A stretch of DNA of 64,000 nucleotides, from NCBI GenBank assembly GCA_000803105.1, contig JTDA01000009.1:62001-126000 (forward strand), written 5' to 3'. Below are positions 34,343 through 43,435 of this stretch, one piece after another. Below the pieces are notes generated by a model. It did not search any database. It had not been told where the DNA came from and saw only the letters and a program-made list of their open reading frames with translations. Numbering within the stretch: the stretch's first letter is position 1; each line of letters begins with the position of its first letter. Position numbers and translations under genes: made by a program. The DNA is from Coprobacter secundus. GTDB lineage: Bacteria; Bacteroidota; Bacteroidia; Bacteroidales; Coprobacteraceae.

Positions 34343-35224
34343 GAAAATGAAAATAGTTAAGAGTACTCCTAATTATTTTCATTTGTGTGACGAAGATATA
34401 TATAATAGCGAATAATTTATATTTAAAAATCAATAATTGTGTTTCATATTGAGAAATGTCGAAATATTTGTAAGAAAATATAACATTTTAACATAATTTT
34501 TGATGTAGAAATAAAGAACTATCAATATTATTGAATATTTATCCTATGTATTCGGAGTCTTGTTTATTATGTGTTGTAATAGGAAACGGATATTGGTCTG
34601 AGTATTTATGTGAAAAATCTAATTTTTGTATTTCTGATGTATGTCTATTAATGTAAAAGTCATATCTGAGAATAATGACGTATTTCCTCGAAATTATTTT
34701 ATTTGTGATATTCATTTAATTTGGATGTTAATTTGCTGCGGACTGGGTGTGTATGTCCTGATTTGAGATAAATAAGATTCTCGGATATTTCCTATTCCAA
34801 ATTTGTGAAGAAAAAATAGTACATTGGATTTATGACTTATTCTCATTAGGTTGTATTTTTTATAAAAATAGAACTATTTTATTTTAAAAACTATTTTGGG
34901 ATGATTAGATGAATTCATATTTTTTATTATTGTGATGTAATATTGATATGTTCCTTTCGTTATAAAGTTAAAAAGGAGCTTTTTCTCAAAAGCTCCCTTT
35001 TATAGGTTTTCAATAGGTATTAATTTTTAAGGTAAAAAAGATTGTTTTAGGTTAATGCTTGCAAAGTAGCCTCTTTTTTTTGTTCTCTCAAAATAAATTT
35101 GTATGTTTTATAATATGTTTTTGTGTGTATATTATACGCTTAATATAGGTTAAAAGCCCTTAAATGTGATAATAACATCAGAAAAACATAGTGCGTGTTA
35201 TTTAATTTTTTTATCAAATAGTTG
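34343..35224. other. AT-rich intergenic region with hairpins, no gene recognised
   Basis: Nearly 900 bp carries no supportable open frame. It must hold the promoter of the ATPase operon, but no clean TTTG-N20-TAnnTTTG was found. Around 35051-35087 a plus-strand AGGTTA/TAGCCT hairpin is followed by T8, a terminator-like end with no annotated plus-strand gene before it. A small plus-strand RNA is possible but is not otherwise supported. Confidence 0.5.
34971..35000. terminator. Hairpin terminator, bidirectional
   Basis: AAAAGGAGCTTTT (34971-34983) pairs with AAAAGCTCCCTTTT (about 34987-35000) with one unpaired C and a 4-nt loop. A and T tracts on both sides allow function in either direction. 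It lies about 225 bp downstream of glgB. Confidence 0.55.
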
Positions 35225-37252
35225 TTATTTTTTGCCAGATTTGGTCGGTCTTATCAGTCGTAATACCATTGCCGAGCGTGCAGGAATATATAATTTGAGC
35301 CATTCTTTTTTATCTTTTTTGTATAGTGGATCAAAATTGGTAAAGTGAGGAATAGATTCATCTATTAGACCATATCCCCCATATTCAGGAGAATCGGTAT
35401 TTAATATAGTTTTGTATTCTCCTTTAGGGGCTAATATTCCATAGTCGGTAAATGATTTGTTAGGATGAAAATTAAAAACGAATATGAGATCTTTACGTTT
35501 GAATGCAAGAATTTGGTCACCTTCATTATCCCATAATTTATCGATAAGTGATTTCTCGAAATTATGTTCATTCTTGATGAGAGAAATCATATCAGCATCG
35601 AATTTACCCAAATAACTGTATTTTAGGTCTTCTCGGTCTACCAGGCTCCATTGTCTACGGGCATATTTATATGACCAACCGTTTCCCTCTCTAGGGAAGT
35701 CAATCCATTCCGGATGGCCAAATTCATTACCCATAAAATTCAAATATCCTCCATTGATAGTAGATAAAGTAATTAAACGTATCATTTTGTGTAAAGCAAT
35801 ACCTCGATCTACAGTATAGTTTATATCGTTTTTCATCATGTGCCAATACATTTGGTCATCGATAAGTCTAAAAATAATAGTTTTATCTCCTACCAATGCT
35901 TGATCATGGCTTTCCGCATAATTTATTGTTTTCTCATCAGAACGTCTGTTGGTAACTTCCCAGAAAATGGCTGCAGGTTTCCAGTCTTCGTCTTTTTTTT
36001 CTTTAATTGTTTTTATCCAGAAATCAGGTATACCCATGGCCATGCGATAGTCAAACCCCATTCCTCCATCTTCAATTTTCACTGCCAATCCCGGCATACC
36101 ACTCATTTCTTCTGCAATTGTAATTGCATTAGGATTTACTTCGTGTATCAGTTTATTTGCAAGGGTTAGATATGTGATTGCATTTTCATCTTGTCCTCCA
36201 TCATAATAATCATTATAATTACAAAAAGCTTTTCCCAATCCATGATTGTAATAGAGCATTGATGTAACACCGTCAAAGCGGAACCCGTCGAACTTGAATT
36301 CTTCCAGCCAGTATTTGCAATTGGATAAAAGAAAATGTATAACTTCATTTTTCCCATAATCGAAACATAAAGAGTCCCAAGCAGGATGCTCTCGACGGTG
36401 GTCTCCATAGAAAAATTGGTCATATGAGCCGTCAAATCGACCTAATCCTTCAACTTCGTTTTTTACGGCATGAGAATGTACTATATCCATTATTACTGCG
36501 ATTCCTAAATTGTGGGCATCATCAATCAGGTGTTTAAGATCTTCTGGAGTACCAAATCTGGAAGAAGGAGCAAAAAAACTTGAAACATGATAACCAAATG
36601 ACCCATAATAGGGATGTTCTTGTATAGCCATTATTTGTATGGCATTGTAGCCGTCAGCAGCAATACGAGGCAAAACGTTTCGCCTAAATTCGTCATATGT
36701 TCCTACTCGTTCTTCTTCTTGAGCCATTCCAATATGGCATTCATATATCAATAGTGGGGATATTTTTGGTGTAAATTTTTTCTTTTTAAAGATGTATTTT
36801 TTTTCGGGATCCCATACTTGAGCCGAAAAAATATAGCTTTTTTCGTCTTGAACCACTCGTGTTGCCCAAGCTGGAATACGTTCGCCTTGACCGCCATTCC
36901 AATGCATCGAGAGTTTATATAAGTCGAGATGTTTTATTTCATTGGATTTTAATTTTATTTCCCAGATCCCGTTTTTTAATTTTTTGAAACGATACATTGC
37001 TTTCTCTTTCCATTCAGAGAATGTCCCAATTAAATATATTTCGGTTGCATTAGGTGCCCATTCTCGTATGACCCATCCGTCGGATAATTTATGCAATCCG
37101 AAATAAAGATATCCAGTAGCAAAGTCTGAGAGCGTTTCAGCTCTTCGTATCAGGTCTTTTTCTTTATCGTTTGCTTGTTGATACCGACGTTCTATAACGC
37201 TGCTGTAGGGGGCCAGCCATGGATCATTTTTTATTAGATTGAGAAGCTTCAT
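35225..37252 (-). CDS. glgB: 1,4-alpha-glucan branching enzyme (GH13)
   Basis: GlgB forms alpha-1,6 branches in glycogen. The protein has an N-terminal CBM48 (about 55-150, with WVIREWAPNATEIYLIG), then a GH13 catalytic barrel: DIVHSHAVKN, the nucleophile region GFRFDGVTSM, the acid in TIAEEMSGMPG, and the transition-state stabiliser in ESHDQALVG. A C-terminal beta-sandwich ends the protein. Its length (about 675 residues) and sequence style match the eukaryote-like branching enzymes common in Bacteroidales rather than the E. coli type. The open frame begins at 37261, but ATG 37252 (MKLLNLI) is the better start. Confidence 0.95.
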   Translation of the reverse strand: MKLLNLIKNDPWLAPYSSVIERRYQQANDKEKDLIRRAETLSDFATGYLYFGLHKLSDGWVIREWAPNATEIYLIGTFSEWKEKAMYRFKKLKNGIWEIKLKSNEIKHLDLYKLSMHWNGGQGERIPAWATRVVQDEKSYIFSAQVWDPEKKYIFKKKKFTPKISPLLIYECHIGMAQEEERVGTYDEFRRNVLPRIAADGYNAIQIMAIQEHPYYGSFGYHVSSFFAPSSRFGTPEDLKHLIDDAHNLGIAVIMDIVHSHAVKNEVEGLGRFDGSYDQFFYGDHRREHPAWDSLCFDYGKNEVIHFLLSNCKYWLEEFKFDGFRFDGVTSMLYYNHGLGKAFCNYNDYYDGGQDENAITYLTLANKLIHEVNPNAITIAEEMSGMPGLAVKIEDGGMGFDYRMAMGIPDFWIKTIKEKKDEDWKPAAIFWEVTNRRSDEKTINYAESHDQALVGDKTIIFRLIDDQMYWHMMKNDINYTVDRGIALHKMIRLITLSTINGGYLNFMGNEFGHPEWIDFPREGNGWSYKYARRQWSLVDREDLKYSYLGKFDADMISLIKNEHNFEKSLIDKLWDNEGDQILAFKRKDLIFVFNFHPNKSFTDYGILAPKGEYKTILNTDSPEYGGYGLIDESIPHFTNFDPLYKKDKKEWLKLYIPARSAMVLRLIRPTKSGKK

Positions 37253-37278
37253 AGTACACAAGATTAAGTTGATAAGTA

Positions 37279-37318
37279 AAATCGTGAAAAGCTCTCGTAT
37301 ATTTACTTTTCACGATTT
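37279..37318 (-). terminator. Intrinsic terminator between the yhcH-family gene and glgB
   Basis: Arms 37279-37291 and 37306-37318 are perfectly complementary (13 bp, core ATCGTGAAAAG) with a 14-nt loop and flanking A/T. It lies 16 bp after the stop of the upstream gene on the minus strand. Confidence 0.8.
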
Positions 37319-37333
37319 GTTGTTTATTTATTA

Positions 37334-37780
37334 TTAAATCCGGACTTTTACAATGACCTTTCTGAATTTTCCTTCGGCAATACCGGGGGCATGTCCGTCT
37401 TCAGGGAAAAAAATAGCAAATTCTCCGGGAGAAACTTTGATGAAAGTCGTAGCTTCATCTTCGAAGAAAGTAATATCATTTTTTTCGTTATAAGGCTGTG
37501 ATATTTTTTTTAAGTTTTTTCCTGCCTTCCACCCGATGGTTTCTGTCGTAGTTAGAGGCATTTGGATGTCAATATAGTGATTGTGGGTCTCTAATTTGGC
37601 TGCATCTTTACTTTTTCCTGTCGGTTCAGCTACCGAAATATAAAGATTGTCTCCATCCAGAACTATTTTCCCAGCTTCTTTTTTAGAAAAGTCTGTAGAT
37701 TTAAGATAATCAAAGGCTTGTTTAAATAATGGATGCAATTGCTCTATTGAGGCTGAATTGCTTAAAGAATCTAAAATCAT
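37334..37780 (-). CDS. YhcH/YjgK/YiaL-family protein (DUF386)
   Basis: The family has a beta-helical cupin-like fold; members are linked to sialic acid and other sugar metabolism, possibly as anomerases or small-sugar hydrolases. Here 148 residues run from MILDSLSN to the end. Family signatures include LETHNHYIDIQ, the middle IGWKAG, and a late PGEFAIFFPEDGHAPGI segment with likely metal-binding His and Glu residues. The frame is open 46 codons further upstream, but that extension is AT-rich, lacks homology and contains the promoter, so ATG 37780 is used. Confidence 0.9.
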   Translation of the reverse strand: MILDSLSNSASIEQLHPLFKQAFDYLKSTDFSKKEAGKIVLDGDNLYISVAEPTGKSKDAAKLETHNHYIDIQMPLTTTETIGWKAGKNLKKISQPYNEKNDITFFEDEATTFIKVSPGEFAIFFPEDGHAPGIAEGKFRKVIVKVRI

Positions 37781-37824
37781 AATAATATTGTTTGAAAAAT
37801 GTATTGAATCTTTATTGTAATATT

Positions 37825-37871
37825 GAGATATTTTCTTGCAATAAAAAATATCTCCATTCATTGCAAATTTA
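37825..37871 (-). promoter_or_regulatory. -7 box and 5' UTR hairpin of the yhcH-family gene
   Basis: On the minus strand TAAATTTG (37864-37871) matches the -7 consensus; no good -33 is seen. Starting about 7 nt downstream, the mRNA would begin with a hairpin of perfect 10-bp arms (37825-37834 and 37845-37854, GAGATATTTT) in its 5' UTR, 45 nt before the start codon. It supports the short start and may stabilise the mRNA. Confidence 0.4.
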
Positions 37872-38073
37872 AAAAAAATAATTGTTATTTCTGTTATGAT
37901 AAATGATTTAAAATACAAGAGTTTGTATTTCTTTTATAGAAAGAGTATCTCTTATTAAGAGATAATAACAAATAGCCGAGGTATATAGAATTTTTGGTAT
38001 GTAAGTTAAGTTATTTGGGAGATTTGAAATAACTTTATAAATTCTTGTTTATTTGCATAAATAATGATTTTTG

Positions 38074-39492
38074 TTATTGTTTTTTTATCCAAGGTATGTT
38101 TATTAATTTGTCTGGCAAGTGTTTACTTCGTATACGCCATTCTTGAGGATATAGATTATTGGTTCTGTTTCCTATATTTTTTATCCACCCTAAAGGAATA
38201 TTCTGATAGGTTACTAATATATGACCTCGAGGAATATTACCGGAGATTTGTATAGATTCTCTTTTTAGATAAGTAATTGCGGTAGAGTGACTTATTTCGA
38301 TACAATAAAATGCGTTTCTATTGAGTTCGAGGGATGTGGCTAAAGCATGTTCGGGAATATAATCTTTACCTCTGAGATAACATAAAGGGATACCTGAGTG
38401 CAAAATATTTAGGCGAGAAGATAATAACCATAAATCATCTTTGTAGTGTAGAGGGAATGCTTGAATTCTATCAGAAGATGTCCATATATAAAAAGTTTCA
38501 GGGTGATTTATCCATGTTTTTATTTCTGGTAGAATAGATATTTTTGAGTCTTTTTCTGTTTTTTTTCTGTAATTATGCCTATCATAAGAGAAAGAGTTCT
38601 CATGTCTTTTTTCTGATGTTTCAGGTTTACGAACGACAGCCATAAAAAATCCTTCTCCTTTAGTCATATGAGGCATAAAACGGTATACGGGAAAATTTCC
38701 TTTAATAGCTTTTTTTATATACCAATCAGGAAGTGTTTCGACAGGTAGGATTTCAGCGGCATAGTTTTGATGTAAGAACTCAATCATTTCTTCATCCTCT
38801 TCTACATTATAAGTACATGTGCTATATATCAATAATCCTCCGGGACGTAAAGCTTCCCAGATATGACGTAAAATTTTTTTTTGGCGTTCAACACATTTTT
38901 GAACATTTGCAGTAGACCATTCATTTATGGCATCTGCATCTTTTCGAAACATACCTTCTCCAGAACATGGGACATCTGTTAATATTACATCAAAATAATT
39001 TTTAAAAAAACTGAAGTCTTCAGCGCTGTTATTGGTGACAATACAATGGCTGTTTCCCCATTTTATAACATTTTCTACTAAAACATGAGCACGATTTTTT
39101 AAAATTTCATTGCTAACTATTAAACTTCCTTCGGGTAATGTAGAGATGGCATCTGTCGTTTTTCCTCCTGGTGCAGCACATAAGTCAAGATAGCGAACAG
39201 GAGTTTTTATATATTGTTGAATGACATGTCCAAGAAACATAGATGAAGCTTCTTGTACATAGTATACTCCAGCATGAAAAAGAGGATCGAATGTAAAATT
39301 GGGGCGTTTATCTAAATAAAAACCATTTATTGACCATGGTACTTGTTTACTTTTATTTAAAATACCGGGAGCTTTTGATGGATTTAGTCGAACGCTTATA
39401 GGGCTCTCTTCATATAGGGCTCTTTCAAATGCGGGATATTCATCTTTTAGTAAATCTTGTGTTCGAGAGATGAAAGCTTTCGGTAAATTCAT
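38074..39492 (-). CDS. 16S rRNA (cytosine-5)-methyltransferase, RsmF/NOL1-NOP2-Sun type
   Basis: This SAM-dependent RNA m5C methyltransferase has 472 residues. The catalytic core (about 70-310) shows motif I LDLCAAPGGKTTDAIS, the TDVPCSGEGMFRKD motif with the PCSG cysteine, and YSTCTYNVEEDEEMI with the catalytic TC cysteine. The C-terminal ~170 residues look like the RsmF-specific PUA-like extension (IKNIGNRTNNLYPQEWRIR). Position C1407 of 16S rRNA is the RsmF target in E. coli; the exact site here is inference. It is transcribed alone and diverges from the metallophosphoesterase gene. Confidence 0.9.
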   Translation of the reverse strand: MNLPKAFISRTQDLLKDEYPAFERALYEESPISVRLNPSKAPGILNKSKQVPWSINGFYLDKRPNFTFDPLFHAGVYYVQEASSMFLGHVIQQYIKTPVRYLDLCAAPGGKTTDAISTLPEGSLIVSNEILKNRAHVLVENVIKWGNSHCIVTNNSAEDFSFFKNYFDVILTDVPCSGEGMFRKDADAINEWSTANVQKCVERQKKILRHIWEALRPGGLLIYSTCTYNVEEDEEMIEFLHQNYAAEILPVETLPDWYIKKAIKGNFPVYRFMPHMTKGEGFFMAVVRKPETSEKRHENSFSYDRHNYRKKTEKDSKISILPEIKTWINHPETFYIWTSSDRIQAFPLHYKDDLWLLSSRLNILHSGIPLCYLRGKDYIPEHALATSLELNRNAFYCIEISHSTAITYLKRESIQISGNIPRGHILVTYQNIPLGWIKNIGNRTNNLYPQEWRIRSKHLPDKLINIPWIKKQ

Positions 39493-39741
39493 TTTGTTTC
39501 GTTATTTTTTAAACAAAAATACGATAAAAAGTGCAATAAAGAAAATAGCTGTGGTTTTGAACATGAACTTTGTAATAAAATATTGATATATAGGTTTGAA
39601 AATTCGTATATTTTATTAATCTTGTTTTATGATTTTTCAATTACTTATTTGAAAAACGGATTCACTGATTTTGCTATCTTGCCGTGTAGATGTTTATATT
39701 TAGTGAATCTATAAAAATTGAATACTCCCATAAATTCTTAA

Positions 39742-39773
39742 CTTGCCGTTTATCTGTTATTTTGTTACTTTTG
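39742..39773 (+). promoter_or_regulatory. Promoter of the metallophosphoesterase operon
   Basis: CTTG (39742-39745) is followed after exactly 20 nt by TACTTTTG (39766-39773), one mismatch from TTTG-N20-TAnnTTTG. The predicted start near 39779 is 16 nt before ATG 39795. This rules out the longer frame beginning at 39690. The remainder of the divergent gap (39493-39741) shows nothing recognisable. Confidence 0.65.
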
Positions 39774-39794
39774 CAAGTAAATAAAAATACGCAA

Positions 39795-40985
39795 ATGAGA
39801 ATACAACTTCTTACATTTTTAATGTTGATATTTATCAACTATATAGTCGATTTATATATTTATTATAGAGTAATATGTGCGTGGTGCAACCGACGGTGGA
39901 TGAAGTGGAGTTTTTGGACAACAAATGTCCTTATTTTAGGAATGGTATTGGTTTCTGTAAATGCCATTAAAAGCGGTTATAATGAGCGGTGGGACTATCT
40001 CTTGTTCTGGTTTTTGTTTCTCTATTTTGCTTTGTATATGCCTCGGCTTATCTTCTTTGTCATATCTTTATTTGATTATTTACCATTACTATTTAGGCAT
40101 AAAATTACTCGGTGGGGTTCAAAAGTAGCTTTGGTAATATCTTTTATTGCATTTGTGACAATGTTGTCCGGTGCATTTTATGGGAGATTGCATCCTGTTA
40201 TAAACGAAGTCGAAGTTGTATCCGATAAGTTGCCAGGAGCTTTTGATGGTTATCGTATAATTCAGATTTCAGATTTGCATTTAAGTAGTTTTGGTACCGA
40301 TACGGCATTTGTATCACAGATTGTAAACCAAGTGAATGGATTACGTCCAGATATGATTGTTTTCACAGGAGATTTGGTATCTCGAAGAGCCGATGAGGCC
40401 GATGCTTTTACTACTGTATTATCACGTTTTCAAGCAGGAGATGGAGTTTGGTCAATCATGGGAAATCATGATTATGGTGATTATGTAAATTGGAATACTC
40501 CGGAGCAAAAAATAAAAAATTTATCGGATATTAAACGTATGCAAACCGATGCAGGATGGAAGATGCTTAATAATGCATCCACTTTTATTTTTAGGGGAAA
40601 TGATTCTATTGCATTGATTGGTGTGGAAAATTGGGGTGAGCCGCCTTTCCCACAATATGGTAATCTTAAGGTAGCTTATACAAATCTTAATGATAATAAT
40701 TATAAAATTCTGCTTACTCATAATCCTATTCATTGGGATAAGGAGGTTGTTCCTGAAACTAATATTGATTTATCTCTTTCCGGTCATACTCATGCTATGC
40801 AGATGAAAGTGAAAATTGGTCGTTGGCAAGTATCACCTTCATCTTTACGTTATCCGCGTTGGAGTGGCTTATATCGAGAGAGTAATCAGTATTTGTATGT
40901 GAATGAAGGGATTGGTTGTGTTTTCTATCCGATGAGAATAGGTGCAAGACCTGAGATTACAGTGCTAACTTTGAAAAGTAAATAG
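39795..40985 (+). CDS. Membrane-anchored metallophosphoesterase
   Basis: This calcineurin-like phosphoesterase (YkuE/YaeI type) is anchored by about four N-terminal TM helices (residues 1-150). The catalytic domain has all metal-site motifs: ISDLHL, TGDLVSRR, MGNHDYGDY, LTHNP and LSGHTHAMQM. A possible substrate is a lipid or UDP-linked phosphate, as for related membrane enzymes, but nothing here fixes it. The start is set by the promoter at 39742-39773. It is the first gene of a run that continues with a transporter gene pair and tex. Confidence 0.9.
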   Translation: MRIQLLTFLMLIFINYIVDLYIYYRVICAWCNRRWMKWSFWTTNVLILGMVLVSVNAIKSGYNERWDYLLFWFLFLYFALYMPRLIFFVISLFDYLPLLFRHKITRWGSKVALVISFIAFVTMLSGAFYGRLHPVINEVEVVSDKLPGAFDGYRIIQISDLHLSSFGTDTAFVSQIVNQVNGLRPDMIVFTGDLVSRRADEADAFTTVLSRFQAGDGVWSIMGNHDYGDYVNWNTPEQKIKNLSDIKRMQTDAGWKMLNNASTFIFRGNDSIALIGVENWGEPPFPQYGNLKVAYTNLNDNNYKILLTHNPIHWDKEVVPETNIDLSLSGHTHAMQMKVKIGRWQVSPSSLRYPRWSGLYRESNQYLYVNEGIGCVFYPMRIGARPEITVLTLKSK

Positions 40986-40992
40986 ATACAAG

Positions 40993-41946
40993 ATGAGGAG
41001 AATCGTATGTTTGATTCCTGTTATTTGTTTAACTTTAACTGTAATAATCGGAGGTTGTTGGCAGAAAAATGATAAGACCTCAACAAGTAGTTTGCGGATA
41101 GCTTTGTTGAAAGGGCCCTCTGCAATGGCTTTTATATCGTTGTCTGACAGCGGTAGATATCTGCAAGATAAATTATTAGATGTTGATTTGTATGATTCCC
41201 CGGCACAGATACAAGCATTGATGACTCAAGGAATGGTCGACATCGCGGTGCTACCTATGGCCTTAGCTGCTAACTTGTATAATAAAGGGGTGGACTATTC
41301 TTTATTAGGTTGTCCGGTGTGGGGAAACTTATTTTGGATATCGAAAAAAGGTACTCTATCGGCAGACAAGAAAGAGGTGTATATATTCGGACAAGGAAGT
41401 ACTCCTGATTTGATTACTCGTTACCTTCAGTGTCAAGAATCATTGATTTCTGTAAAAAATTATCATATTGTATATACTTATAACACTCCTCAGGAGATTG
41501 TTCGAGGGTTATGGGGTGGGATAGTTACAGATGCAGTTTTACCAGAGCCTTTTGTCTCTATGTCATTGCATAAAGATAGTTCTTTGTATATACGCTATGA
41601 TTTAGCGGAGTTATTTTCTCCAGGAGGCTTTCCTCAAACCGCAGTCCTTTTACGAAATGGGTTGAGAGATGATACAGTTCTTATACGTAGTCTCGACAGC
41701 TTATTTAAAGAATGTACAGTAAATATTAATGAGTATTCTCCCGATTTAGTAAATAGATTGGTCGAGAAAAAATTGATATCAGATACGGTTGGAGTAAAAT
41801 CGTTGATACGACATTGTCGTATAATTTATAGACCGGCATCTTTTATATGTGAAGATATAGCAGATTTAATGAATTTACTATATCTTTACCAACCGAAGTC
41901 AATTGGAGGAAAAATTCCGGATAAGGAATTTATAATTTATCATTAG
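40993..41946 (+). CDS. ABC transporter substrate-binding lipoprotein (NitT/TauT type)
   Basis: The 317-residue protein has a lipoprotein signal with lipobox IIGGC (Cys at about residue 22) and an SsuA/NMT1-like periplasmic binding fold: KGPSAMAF near the start, then MTQGMVDIAVLPMALAANLY, the usual loop for this family. The ligand class (nitrate, taurine, sulfonate, thiamin precursor) cannot be read from the sequence. It starts 7 bp after the phosphoesterase and is followed 10 bp later by the fused permease-ATPase, so the three-component importer is made from two genes. Confidence 0.85.
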   Translation: MRRIVCLIPVICLTLTVIIGGCWQKNDKTSTSSLRIALLKGPSAMAFISLSDSGRYLQDKLLDVDLYDSPAQIQALMTQGMVDIAVLPMALAANLYNKGVDYSLLGCPVWGNLFWISKKGTLSADKKEVYIFGQGSTPDLITRYLQCQESLISVKNYHIVYTYNTPQEIVRGLWGGIVTDAVLPEPFVSMSLHKDSSLYIRYDLAELFSPGGFPQTAVLLRNGLRDDTVLIRSLDSLFKECTVNINEYSPDLVNRLVEKKLISDTVGVKSLIRHCRIIYRPASFICEDIADLMNLLYLYQPKSIGGKIPDKEFIIYH

Positions 41947-41956
41947 ACCTGACCTT

Positions 41957-43435
41957 ATGCGGATAAACGTTTTTAATAGGCGAATGCAAAACCACAAGGA
42001 AACGAATGTGCAGAATAGATACTGGCCATTGTCGTTTGGGGGATACTGCAAGCATGTTGCAATAGTGTTTTCGATTCTTACTTTGTTGGGCTTATGGGAA
42101 ATCCTTGCTCTTTATTTAGATAATTCGTTGTTATTTCCTGGTATTCCCGATTTGTTCTCGGCAATTTCGGGATTATTTTTTTATTTTGATTTTTGGACAG
42201 ATATATATGTTACTCTGATAAGAGGGATATCAGGTATGGTTATTGCTTTATTTATTTCTTTTGCATTAGCTTATCCGATGGCCCATAATCTGTTTTTTAA
42301 ATCATATATTCAGCCTTTTCTTTCAATATTCCGAGCGACTCCTATCATATCTATTATACTGTTGTTGCTTATTTGGCTTCGCCCGGAGCAGATACCTTTT
42401 GTTATGGCATTGATAACGATGATTCCTATAGTCACAGAGAATTTGATTGCTGGCTATGAAAATTTTGATATACAAATACGAGAAATGATGGCGCTTTATC
42501 GTATACCTGTTATCATGCGTGTGAAATATTTTTATTATCCATCATTAAAACCATATTTGTTTAGTGGGCTTATTTCTGCTTCTGGATTGGGGTGGAAAGC
42601 TATTATTATAGGAGAGGTATTAGCACAACCACAATGGGGTATCGGTGTTTCTTTAAAAGAAGCTCATGGATTTATCGAGATACCAGTACTTATAGCATGG
42701 ACGTTGGTTGCTGTATTTTTGAGTTATTGTATAGAACAAATATTGCGTTTTTTGAGTAAAAAGGAGTTTCCCTTTCATTTTTCTGGAGTTCCTGTTCGAA
42801 GTAATAAATTTGTTGCGTATGTGTCTTTTAAGAACGTTACGAAAGGATATGGTAATCATGTAGTATTTCGAAATTTGTCTTTAAAAATTCCTCGAGGAAA
42901 AATAACTTGTATAACAGGTCCTTCTGGTTGTGGAAAGACTACTTTGTTGCGTATGATTGCTGGTCTTGAAGCACCTCAATCTGGCATTATAGAAAGGCCG
43001 GGGAACAATGTTTCATATTTATTTCAGAAACCTGTTTTTGTGTCACAATTAACTGTATTGCAAAATATACTATGGCCATTGTCTAGATATATGAGTATAA
43101 TGGAAGCTACGGATTTAGCTGTATCGGCTTTGGAACGTATGGGAATTGAAGATAAAGCCCATTGTATGCCGGAGACATTAAGTGGTGGAGAGCAGCAAAG
43201 AGTAGCATTGATACGAACTTTTTTATATCCTGCTTCTATAATTTTGTTGGACGAGCCTTTTACCGGGTTGAGTCAGACACTTAAAGAAGATATTATGAAT
43301 ATGATAAAAGTGTGGCATCAAGAACATGAAACGACACTTCTTTATGTGACACATCATGACGATGAAATCGGCATGGCACAGAATCATATAATACTAAATA
43401 ACATGTGTGCAAAAGAATATGAGTATACTATTTAA
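41957..43435 (+). CDS. ABC transporter permease fused to ATP-binding subunit
   Basis: One 492-residue polypeptide combines an SsuC/TauC-like permease (about residues 25-265, roughly six TM helices, with an EAA-type loop around YPSLKPYLFSGLISASGLGWKA) and an SsuB-like ATPase (about 285-490). The ATPase is intact: Walker A GPSGCGKTT, signature LSGGEQQR, Walker B ILLDEPF and a switch His in VTHHDDE. In most bacteria these are separate genes; no stop or frameshift separates them here. The substrate is set by the preceding lipoprotein and remains unknown. Confidence 0.9.
   Translation: MRINVFNRRMQNHKETNVQNRYWPLSFGGYCKHVAIVFSILTLLGLWEILALYLDNSLLFPGIPDLFSAISGLFFYFDFWTDIYVTLIRGISGMVIALFISFALAYPMAHNLFFKSYIQPFLSIFRATPIISIILLLLIWLRPEQIPFVMALITMIPIVTENLIAGYENFDIQIREMMALYRIPVIMRVKYFYYPSLKPYLFSGLISASGLGWKAIIIGEVLAQPQWGIGVSLKEAHGFIEIPVLIAWTLVAVFLSYCIEQILRFLSKKEFPFHFSGVPVRSNKFVAYVSFKNVTKGYGNHVVFRNLSLKIPRGKITCITGPSGCGKTTLLRMIAGLEAPQSGIIERPGNNVSYLFQKPVFVSQLTVLQNILWPLSRYMSIMEATDLAVSALERMGIEDKAHCMPETLSGGEQQRVALIRTFLYPASIILLDEPFTGLSQTLKEDIMNMIKVWHQEHETTLLYVTHHDDEIGMAQNHIILNNMCAKEYEYTI

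Noticed and set aside
37781..37918. 46-codon N-terminal extension of the YhcH-family gene
   Set aside because: It contains the -7 box and a hairpin, and does not resemble the family.
39690..39794. Longer start of the metallophosphoesterase
   Set aside because: The promoter at 39742-39773 lies inside this extension, so it cannot be translated from that start.
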